A stretch of 13,644 nucleotides of DNA from contig CAZGNU010000042.1 of NCBI GenBank assembly GCA_964527325.1, forward strand, positions 1-13,644, written 5' to 3'. The translations under genes and the position numbers were made by a program. This document shows, piece after piece, positions 6,999-13,594 of this stretch. Numbering within the stretch: position 1 is the stretch's first letter; each line of letters starts with the position of its first letter. The notes beneath the pieces are model-generated. The model searched no databases. It was not told the origin of the DNA and saw nothing but the letters and a program-made list of their open reading frames with translations. This DNA is from UBA6164 sp964527325 (GTDB lineage: Bacteria; Patescibacteriota; Gracilibacteria; BD1-5; UBA6164).

Positions 6999-7744
6999 TT
7001 TGTAAAAACCTGATCATCGTCATCTAAATGTCGATGTTCAGCCCAATTATCTGTATCCACAAACAACTCAAATCCCTTATCAAAGGCTTCTTTAAAAAAA
7101 ATAAAATCCGTAAATTGCTGATTCACTTCTGGGGTTCTAATTTTGAATTTTATCTCTTCTAAAACCTCCCTCGTGATTAGGACTGAACCAACACCTGCAG
7201 AGAGTGCTCTAACAAGACCCCTTTGTGGCAAGGCATCGTCTATATCCCACAATCTGGACTTCGTTCCGAAGATGCCCCACACTGAAGGGATTAACCGTTG
7301 TCTTACAATTGCCGCCTTGCCCTGAAGCCCCATCTCGCCCCACTGTGAATTTTCTGGGACATTAATAGTAACATATTCCTGTGTTTTAATGAAATACAGG
7401 CTCGAAACCATATCTTTTTCGTGTTTAACAAAATTTGTAATCGTGTCGATTGACGGGATATTGTCGCTCTCCAGATTGAACAAGTGAGTGAAATCATGCT
7501 GTAAGAAATAATCTCGCATTTGGTTTTGTTTGTTGCAGAGAATGTCAATTCCTCGCTCATCAGCCTTATTGTAATAACGAATCACTTTGTGCTTGAAACC
7601 TTTTGGATGGCGATTGCCATTCCAGAAAATAACTGGAGTTACTTCGATTCCTGCATCTCTGGAATGGCACACCATTTCCTTCAAGTTTGCCAAAAACTCG
7701 TCCTTACAATAAGAATGACCGGGATAGGTTACTATCCCGGTCAT
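6965..7744 (-). CDS. Glycosyltransferase-like protein (GT-A fold)
   Basis: 259 residues from ATG 7744 (MTGIVTYPGHSYCKDEFLAN), a typical first strand and helix of a GT-A enzyme. THLFNLESDNIP contains ESDN at 92-95, in the place of the metal/nucleotide-sugar DxD motif. LSAGVGSVLITREVLEEI (about 181-198) and TDFIFFKEAFDKGFELFVDT (212-231), with a following NWAEHRH, match the acceptor-side helix and late metal-binding His seen in this fold. It probably moves a sugar from a nucleotide donor to an unknown acceptor. Upstream in-frame starts (ATG 7798, TTG 7801) would read 37-41 bases into the capsid gene; they lack a good ribosome site but would avoid the hairpin that covers ATG 7744. It lies 16 bases after the capsid stop. 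Fold confidence is good; the substrate is unknown. Confidence 0.75.
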   Translation of the reverse strand: MTGIVTYPGHSYCKDEFLANLKEMVCHSRDAGIEVTPVIFWNGNRHPKGFKHKVIRYYNKADERGIDILCNKQNQMRDYFLQHDFTHLFNLESDNIPSIDTITNFVKHEKDMVSSLYFIKTQEYVTINVPENSQWGEMGLQGKAAIVRQRLIPSVWGIFGTKSRLWDIDDALPQRGLVRALSAGVGSVLITREVLEEIKFKIRTPEVNQQFTDFIFFKEAFDKGFELFVDTDNWAEHRHLDDDDQVFTKWFDTKTLSKA

Positions 7745-7745
7745 T
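7714..7745 (-). repeat. 14-bp perfect inverted repeat (RNA hairpin) over the glycosyltransferase start
   Basis: AATGACCGGGATAG at 7714-7727 is followed by GTTA and then its exact reverse complement CTATCCCGGTCATT at 7732-7745. In the transcript this is a 14-bp stem with a four-base loop, beginning 15 bases after the capsid stop and enclosing the ATG at 7744. No U-run follows, so it is not a standard terminator. It may block initiation of the enzyme gene or protect the 3' end of capsid mRNA. Confidence 0.85.
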
Positions 7746-7760
7746 ACCTTTATGTCAGGC

Positions 7761-8621
7761 TTATGATGTTTTCGTGTGTATTTCAACACCCCAACCATCA
7801 ATGATTTCGGTCGTCCCCCAAAAACCTTTCCCTATGTAATCGGTTCGGAGATAATCGCCTTGTCGGAATTTCTCAACCCCAAGCAACTCGCCTGCATAAC
7901 CAAAGCCAACCGCACCGGAAACAAACACGCCGCCCTTTATTGCGTTGGATGTTTCTGTGAACTCTGGAGAATCATAAATATTGATTCCAGCGATTTTCGT
8001 TACGAAACCAGTTTTGACACCTTCGTCTTGCGCGACACCGCCTGCATAATCTGCATTTGTAACCACATCGTTCAAGACACCATAAGTTCCCCATATTTGC
8101 GAACCGTACAAGACCGCATTTGGGAATCCAATTGCTGAATTGTTTTTTAGTGTTTTGAGTGCATCGAACAAGTTGTCGAGAGTCAATGCTGCTGTTGATG
8201 TTCCAACGCTGTTAGAAAAATTGTCATAATTTGCATTTACCAAAGCATCCACTTTGGCGGCTAACGCATTTCCAACCAATTCTCCAATATTGCCTTCAAC
8301 ATCACCAGCATTACTCAAGAGTGCTTCATCATATATCGGAACACGCACCGAATAAGAATCTAATGTTATTGTTTTCTTTTCACTGTCGAGTGCCGTTGCA
8401 CCTATTTGATTTCCTTCTGTCGTTGCTGTTACATCTGCAGAACCCAGAACATTCGTGCCAGCATTCCAAGCCGTAAATGTAATTTGATCCGCCTTCGGCT
8501 CGCCACGAAGCGAAACCAAAGGCAAAGTTACATTGGCTTTATTAAAATTAACAATTGCATCCGCTGCTATGACCTCTAAAAGTCCACCAGCGAAGTAACT
8601 GCTATCACCTGCTACTGCCAT
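7761..8621 (-). CDS. Major capsid protein (HK97 fold)
   Basis: 286 residues, building the icosahedral head. MAVAGDSSYFAGGLLEVIAA opens without a long N-terminal delta-type domain, consistent with a separate scaffold gene upstream. Features typical of the HK97 fold are visible: an E-loop-like beta segment around 40-95, an acidic spine-helix region (DALVNANYDNF), an LDNLFDALKTLKNNSAIGFP helix and a P-domain stretch ending NAVLYGSQIWG, and a C-terminal beta part (FRQGDYLRTDYIGKGFWGTT). The ATG at 8621 shares its A with the TAA of the gene before (TAATG) and follows GGGGGT by about 8 bases. Size is at the small end for this fold. The scaffold-unknown-capsid order and the following adaptor support the call. 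Confidence 0.9.
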   Translation of the reverse strand: MAVAGDSSYFAGGLLEVIAADAIVNFNKANVTLPLVSLRGEPKADQITFTAWNAGTNVLGSADVTATTEGNQIGATALDSEKKTITLDSYSVRVPIYDEALLSNAGDVEGNIGELVGNALAAKVDALVNANYDNFSNSVGTSTAALTLDNLFDALKTLKNNSAIGFPNAVLYGSQIWGTYGVLNDVVTNADYAGGVAQDEGVKTGFVTKIAGINIYDSPEFTETSNAIKGGVFVSGAVGFGYAGELLGVEKFRQGDYLRTDYIGKGFWGTTEIIDGWGVEIHTKTS

Positions 8622-8911
8622 TATTTTTTACCCCCAAAAATTTTATTCCATTTTTCGTCAGGAATGTGAGAATAAGAATAAAACCCATCTCGGCATTTTG
8701 GAGAAGTCTCCTTGCCTGTCAAGATAGCAAAGCCATCTTCATCAGACAATTTTTCTTTCTCGTCATACAAATAGACCATTTCACCTTCTTTAGTTTCAGC
8801 AGCGGACACCCTCCCCTCTGGGTCTGGATTCCACCCATTCACATTCGTTGGCTGTCGGTCTATCCGATTAAGATCTGAATGCTTTACGGATTTCTTGATA
8901 TTCTTTTTCAC
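8621..8911 (-). CDS. Unknown head-region protein between scaffold and capsid (96 aa)
   Basis: GTG at 8911 with AGGA about 8 bases upstream gives 96 residues (VKKNIKKSVKHSDLNRID...), overlapping the scaffold gene by 44 bases. A GTG at 8842 would give 73 residues with no overlap but no ribosome site. The frame remains open further upstream to ATG 8971, which would overlap the scaffold by about 100 bases. The N-terminal part is basic; the rest is acidic and hydrophilic (EKEKLSDEDGFAILTG, then SYSHIPDEKWNKIFGGKK). This slot often holds a head decoration protein (lambda gpD-like), but I do not see its signature. The stop overlaps the capsid ATG by one base, implying tight coupling. Function unassigned. 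Confidence 0.7.
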   Translation of the reverse strand: MKKNIKKSVKHSDLNRIDRQPTNVNGWNPDPEGRVSAAETKEGEMVYLYDEKEKLSDEDGFAILTGKETSPKCRDGFYSYSHIPDEKWNKIFGGKK

Positions 8912-9380
8912 TAATTTTTCCTGCGATTCTTGCCTGTGCGGCTTCCATTGGTGAAGCATATCCACTTGCACCGCCCGGCTTACCTGTCGTGGGTTTTATT
9001 TTCGTTTTTGCCATCTGTCTCTCGACAATTTTTTCCAGTTTGGAAATAGGCAACTCGCCAAATAATTCCCTATCATCATCAGACAACTTTTCTAAAAGTG
9101 AATCACGCCGTTGCGCTTTGTAGTTATCCCACTCATCCGCCTTGACCTGTAGAGAATCAACCTTTTTCTTTCTTTCTTCAGCAAGTTCTTGCCATTGGTT
9201 TTGCTCTTCAAGTGCTTTTTGTCGTGCTTCTTCTTGTCCGGTTTTAAGCCGTTCAAGTTCTGACTCTGCTGTCTGCGCCCGTTTACGATACTTCTTGCTT
9301 TCCGCAATAAATTCAGCCATTTCGGGATTGGCTAATCCGTCTTTTGTTTCTTCGACTACTGTCTTTTGTTCTTCGGTCAT
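8868..9380 (-). CDS. Head scaffolding protein
   Basis: 170 residues, MTEEQKTVVEETKDGLANPE at the start. Residues about 24-98 are almost all charged and Gln residues with a heptad-like pattern, a long coiled coil typical of capsid scaffolds. A Gly/Pro-rich linker (about 129-140) and a short C-terminal helical domain (MEAAQARIAGKISEKEYQEI, 145-164) resemble the capsid-binding end of GP20-type scaffolds. It would fill the procapsid and leave before DNA packaging. The ATG at 9380 follows AAAGGTAAGAA, a good ribosome site, 13 bases after the stop of the MuF gene. Length, composition and position just ahead of the capsid gene agree. Confidence 0.87.
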   Translation of the reverse strand: MTEEQKTVVEETKDGLANPEMAEFIAESKKYRKRAQTAESELERLKTGQEEARQKALEEQNQWQELAEERKKKVDSLQVKADEWDNYKAQRRDSLLEKLSDDDRELFGELPISKLEKIVERQMAKTKIKPTTGKPGGASGYASPMEAAQARIAGKISEKEYQEIRKAFRS

Positions 9381-9393
9381 TTCTTACCTTTCT

Positions 9394-10149
9394 TTATTTT
9401 CCCAAATCTAATATTGCTAATTTTTTTCCTGCACTAATTATTTTTTTTACCATACTGTCTTTGTCGCTCACCTTAATTCCTGCAACAGCAAGCCCATCAA
9501 TGACAGTACTTTTTACACCCAGTGTATTCGCAAGAAACAAAGCATCATTCCCGTAGGCTTCATAGTGGTCTTTTACTATGATTAACAAGATCGCATCCTC
9601 TGGGATTCCCTTTGTAATGGTTTTAATTTGTTTTTCTCTTAAACCTACGCTCCTTATTATTCTGCTTGGAATTTTCGTCTTTTTCCTCACCAGCGGCTGC
9701 TCTAAATTCTCCCCCTTATATCCACTCGCAACAAATGTGCATCGGCAATTAGCACCACAAACGCTGAACCCCGAACCCGGCAGTCCTGCTGCTTGCCAAT
9801 ACTTCAAAGTACCTTCTTCTCCGTGCCTACCCACGCAATCAAAACAACTTCTGTCATCACCAATAGTTACCCATCGCAAAATTTCAACACCTTTGTCTTG
9901 ATATTTTTTCAATGTTGAGAATAACCCTGCTTGTTCAATTCCGTTAGATGTGTGCATTTTTAATTTTTTCTTAAACCCACCAAAGATTTGACCGCCTGTT
10001 TGAAGGTCGGTTAATAGGGTCTTTTTTATTGCATCCTTGGACATTCCAGATGCTTGCATTTGTCGAATGATTCCTTTAATGTTCAAAGTGGTTTGAGCCG
10101 CTGCATTCGCAATGTTGTTCGCTAATGTGATTTCCATCGCATCAGGCAC
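9394..10149 (-). CDS. MuF-type minor head protein with C-terminal MutS domain I-like module
   Basis: 251 residues. GTG at 10149 is chosen because GGAG lies 7 bases upstream; the ATG four codons later is too far from it. Residues about 85-140 form a MuF-like core: RWVTIGDDRSCFDCVGRHG, a Trp (118) with downstream Pro, and C131/C135/C137 (NCRC), the Cys cluster usual in SPP1 gp7/Mu gpF-type head morphogenesis proteins that bind the portal and enter the head. Residues about 181-251 are extra and resemble MutS domain I: P-E-x-A-I-L-L, then KDHYEAYGNDA (193-203), LGVKST (210-215), VAGI (222-225) and GKKLAI (241-246). E. coli MutS has [21 protein letters not shown] in register. The mismatch-stacking Phe is His195 here, while the Glu (197) is kept. 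The protein ends at the end of that domain. MuF assignment is firm; the MutS-I likeness is my alignment by eye. Confidence 0.83.
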   Translation of the reverse strand: MPDAMEITLANNIANAAAQTTLNIKGIIRQMQASGMSKDAIKKTLLTDLQTGGQIFGGFKKKLKMHTSNGIEQAGLFSTLKKYQDKGVEILRWVTIGDDRSCFDCVGRHGEEGTLKYWQAAGLPGSGFSVCGANCRCTFVASGYKGENLEQPLVRKKTKIPSRIIRSVGLREKQIKTITKGIPEDAILLIIVKDHYEAYGNDALFLANTLGVKSTVIDGLAVAGIKVSDKDSMVKKIISAGKKLAILDLGK

Positions 10150-10546
10150 GCTGTATCTCCAGTTTTATTTTTTCTTCAATCATTGTGTAAATCTCTGATT
10201 TTGCTTTTTCACTAATACCGAACCATTCACGCTGTGGAATTTGTGGGTTTAGTCCGTAATTGTGGATTGCTCCAACCATTTTACGCTTTGGCGAGACACC
10301 AATAATTACTTCTTGATTCTGTGGTGTCGCCTTTTTCTTCTTTGGTAGCCATTGCATAGTGCCAGTATCATATAGTGGCTTATCGAACCCTTTTCTCGCA
10401 ATTGTAGATGGAGCATTCCGCTTCCACTTTTTACCAAAATTGCCTCCCATCTCAATTCCATTCACGATGTCTTTCGTGATAATCTCGGCGGCTCGGTTTA
10501 ATTCCTTCGAGAAATCCAACTGAATCTTGCCTAAATTAAAATTCAT
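10142..10546 (-). CDS. Phage virion morphogenesis protein (gpG/HK97 gp10-like)
   Basis: 134 residues from ATG 10546, 7 bases after the previous stop. A TTG at 10585 would add 13 residues and overlap the upstream gene, and neither has a strong ribosome site. Family-type landmarks are present: YDTGTMQW (59-66), a strand EVIIGVSP, AIHNYG (93-98) and IPQREWFGIS (103-112). This is the D-T-G ... I-H-x-Y-G ... P-x-R-x-F/W-x-G order of virion-morphogenesis/tail-completion proteins. Such proteins help join head and tail or complete the tail. Its place between portal and MuF gene is unusual, since the family is more often found after the capsid gene. The stop overlaps the MuF start by 8 bases. Confidence 0.75.
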   Translation of the reverse strand: MNFNLGKIQLDFSKELNRAAEIITKDIVNGIEMGGNFGKKWKRNAPSTIARKGFDKPLYDTGTMQWLPKKKKATPQNQEVIIGVSPKRKMVGAIHNYGLNPQIPQREWFGISEKAKSEIYTMIEEKIKLEIQRA

Positions 10547-10553
10547 TTCAACT

Positions 10554-10787
10554 TCAACTGCTTTTGGCAACGACTTTCTCCGCAAATTTTTCGCCTGCTT
10601 TTTGTGCTTTGGCTATTTCTTTAATGTGAAGCCTCGCATATTCCACACCCAGTGCAGATAGATAGCCCTCTGGGTCTTGCAATAATTTATCCAAATCAAT
10701 TGCTGCAAGTATTCTGTCAGCATTTTCTTTTGCTATCTCTTTGAGATCGTCAATGTCATCAAGATAATTATAGACTAATTTTGCCAA
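10554..10787 (-). CDS. Unknown small helical protein after portal (77 aa)
   Basis: TTG at 10787 is the only plausible early start in this frame; GGGCGG lies about 5 bases upstream, and the overlap with the portal gene is 20 bases. The product (MAKLVYNYLDDIDDLKEIAK at the start) looks wholly helical, acidic at the N-terminus and Lys-rich at the C-terminus (EKFAEKVVAKSS). No domain is recognised. The pattern of charged residues and tight packing between portal and virion-morphogenesis genes support it being real. It may be a head accessory or portal-associated factor; that is only a positional guess. Confidence 0.65.
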   Translation of the reverse strand: MAKLVYNYLDDIDDLKEIAKENADRILAAIDLDKLLQDPEGYLSALGVEYARLHIKEIAKAQKAGEKFAEKVVAKSS

Positions 10788-12078
10788 TATTACCGCCCAA
10801 AAGACTTGGAGTTTCTTCTTCTTTTTCTTCTTTCACTTCACCTAATAACTTATCTATCTCATCTTCATCCATATCTGGATTGTTTTTTTTGAACCAATCT
10901 TTCTTCGTCGCCAATCCGTGCTTCCACTTCCATTCCCATAGTTTCTGTTCTTCATCTCTCGTTAAAAAAGGTTGTGGCTCGGCAAAATCAACTGAATGTT
11001 CATCTGTGATTTTAACGCCGCTGTGATATTCTATGATAGACCGATCAACTTGGAAACGCTCTTTTTCGAAATTACGCCAAATGTCTTGGACAGACGCTTG
11101 ACGCTGTTCTGTATTTTCTATGTTAGAGATTGCCAGAGCCACCCCCGACTTTGTCGCCTCACCTGTCCCACTCCAACTAATATTCAGATGATTGTTCTTT
11201 GCTGTCAACTCAACCATTCCTTTGATGCCGTCTAATGCTTCAGTAATTGAGCCGCCGGGAAGTATCGAACCCATTGTAACACCTTCAGGAAGATATATCA
11301 GTTTGTTCGCTCCAGTGGAGAGGGAAACATCGTGTGGGTTGTGAACGCCAGTAACATACTTAATACCTCCTAACGCCCCAAAATGGATATGAAGCAATAA
11401 ATTCGTAAGCGCAATCATTACCGACCTGTTGGTTTCTGCTATATCTGTTGCACCTTCACACCACCAATTCGGTGCTATCGGTGGGAACTTATGTAGAAAA
11501 GTAACGGGAAGTACGCCATAAGGATTTATCATTTCGGGATTGTTAGGGTCTGGAAGAACCTCACCGTGGCTATCTACCCTAAAGTTCCATTCATCTGTCC
11601 ATACAATCCAATTAGGCTCATCCCCACCAAAATTCAATTCTGGGTATATCACTCCATAAGGTTTCGTTTCACCAGAACGAAACATCGGTCGAAAGTCATA
11701 TATCGCTGAATGCTCCAACTTGTCTTCCTGCCAAATAGAAAGAAAACCAATCGTTCCGAGCAGGAGCAAAAACTTCTCTGCACTGCGGCATTCTTGATCT
11801 AAATTCCACAGCATATCTAAATACTTTTCGTCGGCTTTTCGCAATGGAGGTTCTTTGTATGTCAACGCCCTTGCGTCAATCATTCTTTTCGTAATGTTCG
11901 ATTTGAAGATCGGGACTTCTCGCAAGGTCGTTGTGTCAAAATACTGTGCAACCAAATCTTCTGTTCCGCTCCCAAAGTACCATTGCAATAATTCTTCACG
12001 CTCATTTTCACGAGCCGATTGAATCGTTTTTAACAACCCCCTTACAGAGTCTTTAATAATTTTTAACGCCATATTCAT
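10768..12078 (-). CDS. Portal protein
   Basis: 436 residues, forming the dodecameric DNA channel at one capsid vertex that docks terminase and later the tail adaptor. Typical portal elements are visible: an N-terminal helical part with FKSNITKRMIDARALTYKEP (about 58-77), a beta-rich wing carrying DEWNFRVDSHGEV, NPYGVLPVTFLHKFPP, a long stretch NRSVMIALTNLLLHIHFGAL, and the crown/stem region with SGTGEATKSGVALAISN. The last about 40 residues are very acidic and Lys-rich. ATG 12078 overlaps the terminase stop as ATGA; ATG 12072 is a close alternative. Length is slightly below the usual 450-500. Position between terminase and head genes is decisive. Confidence 0.93.
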   Translation of the reverse strand: MNMALKIIKDSVRGLLKTIQSARENEREELLQWYFGSGTEDLVAQYFDTTTLREVPIFKSNITKRMIDARALTYKEPPLRKADEKYLDMLWNLDQECRSAEKFLLLLGTIGFLSIWQEDKLEHSAIYDFRPMFRSGETKPYGVIYPELNFGGDEPNWIVWTDEWNFRVDSHGEVLPDPNNPEMINPYGVLPVTFLHKFPPIAPNWWCEGATDIAETNRSVMIALTNLLLHIHFGALGGIKYVTGVHNPHDVSLSTGANKLIYLPEGVTMGSILPGGSITEALDGIKGMVELTAKNNHLNISWSGTGEATKSGVALAISNIENTEQRQASVQDIWRNFEKERFQVDRSIIEYHSGVKITDEHSVDFAEPQPFLTRDEEQKLWEWKWKHGLATKKDWFKKNNPDMDEDEIDKLLGEVKEEKEEETPSLLGGNIGKISL

Positions 12079-13289
12079 AATGAAATCTCACCAAAGTTTT
12101 GTTGTACAATCGGAAATAAATAATTTACGGGATAACCAAGTGCATCACCTGCATGGGTCATCGCTATGTCTCTCTTGTCAATATCGCCTGACCGCCAAAC
12201 ATTCCGCTCTAAATCGGCAGTCAAATTCGGACAATTTTCAACTGTTAGCAACCCCCTCATCAATAACCGATTCACTGAGTTGACTCTTTGCCTGACTGGC
12301 GGATTACTTCTGTGTGAAAAAACTTGAAACCCAGATTGTCTGAGTATGTCGTGGTCGCTCTGCGTGGAACTCGACCTGCGAGCCGAACCACTCGCATCAG
12401 GATAAACCGCAATTCTTGGATATTTCTCTTGTAGTGCATCAGCAAGTTCAAATGTGTTTGAATTACTCAATCGGATTTCATCAAAAATGTGTAAGAATGT
12501 CGGTGCTTTTCGCATTAGAATTGCCGTCATATAATCCACATTGAAATCAATCCCTGCGATGACTGGCAGGTTTTCTAAATCCTTTCGATGCACGCAATGC
12601 TTTTCCCTGTCAAACGGCTTGTAAACCCTTCCTTTTGATAAATTGACAAACTTTCCGTGAATATAAGCATCGACCATTTCTTCTGAATATGAATCTGTGA
12701 GGCTTTTTTTAAATTGGTCCGGGAGGTGTTGGTTATCCATTGTTGAACCATAAACCAAACCCACATCCCTCTTGTTGCCATCATTCATTGCGATTTCGTG
12801 TCCCCAGTTTAATTCTTCTGGAGTGCCTACCATCCCAAGTTCTCTGTGTTTCGCTTTTGGATGTCTTATTCGGGACATCACAATATCGAAGACCATTCTA
12901 TCTTGAATAAATGGCTCATCAATCAAGCCTGCCGCCAAATTCTGCCCTCGCAATGAATCTGGGTCATCTCCTGAACCAATCCAGATGATACCATTCCAAT
13001 TCGAGATCCGAATGTCATTGTCGGTTTTATTGTGCTTAAATTCTATGTTCGCCCTCGTCAAAATACCCCGAAGTGTTGGAATAATAGTTCTCTTGGCGAA
13101 CTTGTAGCTCGGCGATACATACAGCACTGGGATTCCGCTGTTCACATATGAAAGCCATATTGCTCGGAGTGCTGAAATATAAGTCTTTCCGCAGCCAAAA
13201 CCACCTACAAGCAACTTTATGTAGTTTGGGAGTTCCCACCATTCCTTTTGATGCTTGAGGAAGTTGCCGCTTTTTATTTTGAAGATCAC
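12075..13289 (-). CDS. terL: Terminase large subunit
   Basis: 404 residues: the ATP-driven motor and nuclease that cuts and packages DNA through the portal. ATPase part: GGFGCGKT at 29-36 (Walker A), SGDDPDSLRG at 106-115, LIDEP at 122-126 (Walker B with catalytic Glu125) and VGTP at 154-157 (motif III). RNase H-like nuclease part: GIDFN with Asp248, PDASGSARR with Asp298, and THAGDALGY with Asp382, the three acidic positions expected for metal binding. All key residues are present, so the enzyme looks functional. The start is GTG at 13289, overlapping the small-subunit TGA as GTGA. The likely family is the G2P/PBSX-type (Terminase_3/6), which is often headful packaging, but that cannot be proved from this gene alone. 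Confidence 0.96.
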   Translation of the reverse strand: MIFKIKSGNFLKHQKEWWELPNYIKLLVGGFGCGKTYISALRAIWLSYVNSGIPVLYVSPSYKFAKRTIIPTLRGILTRANIEFKHNKTDNDIRISNWNGIIWIGSGDDPDSLRGQNLAAGLIDEPFIQDRMVFDIVMSRIRHPKAKHRELGMVGTPEELNWGHEIAMNDGNKRDVGLVYGSTMDNQHLPDQFKKSLTDSYSEEMVDAYIHGKFVNLSKGRVYKPFDREKHCVHRKDLENLPVIAGIDFNVDYMTAILMRKAPTFLHIFDEIRLSNSNTFELADALQEKYPRIAVYPDASGSARRSSSTQSDHDILRQSGFQVFSHRSNPPVRQRVNSVNRLLMRGLLTVENCPNLTADLERNVWRSGDIDKRDIAMTHAGDALGYPVNYLFPIVQQNFGEISL

Positions 13290-13594
13290 TCAATTATTAT
13301 TCCATCTTTTATTTCTTGCGTTTGTACTCGTTCTAATGCCTTCCCCTCCGTCCTGTCTGCAATAAACTGTACCGCCCACGGTTTCCCTTCCAATGCGAAC
13401 TGAAATACTTTATACATGATTACGTCCAGTTTACTCTTGCCGTCAATCGTGCCTTCTTCATCCCCTATCTTTCGGAGTATATCCGGGATAGACTGGATGC
13501 CTTTAGGTCTGCCCTTTCCTTTGGAAGCAGAATTGCCAGAAACAAATTGCCCCTTTTTGTTCCGATTGCTTCCGTTTTCAATCGGGTCAGGCAT
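13286..13594 (-). CDS. Terminase small subunit-like DNA-binding protein
   Basis: 102 residues. The N-terminal NKKGQFVSGNSASKGKGRPK (12-31) is the Gly/Lys-rich G-x-F-x-x-G-N-x...G-R-P-K motif of DUF5681-type proteins, which commonly precede terL. It is followed by a helical domain with SIPDILRKIGDEEG and FQFALEGKPWAVQFIADRTE, then GKALE. It would recognise the packaging site and regulate the large subunit. ATG at 13594 has only a weak AAG-type ribosome site and overlaps the upstream frame's stop (TAATG). The stop overlaps the terL start as GTGA. Function is from synteny plus motif; a separate transcriptional regulator is less likely. Confidence 0.8.
   Translation of the reverse strand: MPDPIENGSNRNKKGQFVSGNSASKGKGRPKGIQSIPDILRKIGDEEGTIDGKSKLDVIMYKVFQFALEGKPWAVQFIADRTEGKALERVQTQEIKDGIIIE

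Noticed and set aside
7714..7745. Hairpin as a Rho-independent terminator after the capsid gene
   Set aside because: No U-rich tract follows on the transcript and coding continues straight through the stem; the same holds for the hairpin at 3639-3672.
7776..8138. 120-residue plus-strand open frame inside the capsid gene
   Set aside because: It is antisense to the major capsid gene and rich in Cys/Ile as expected from reverse reading; no supporting signals.
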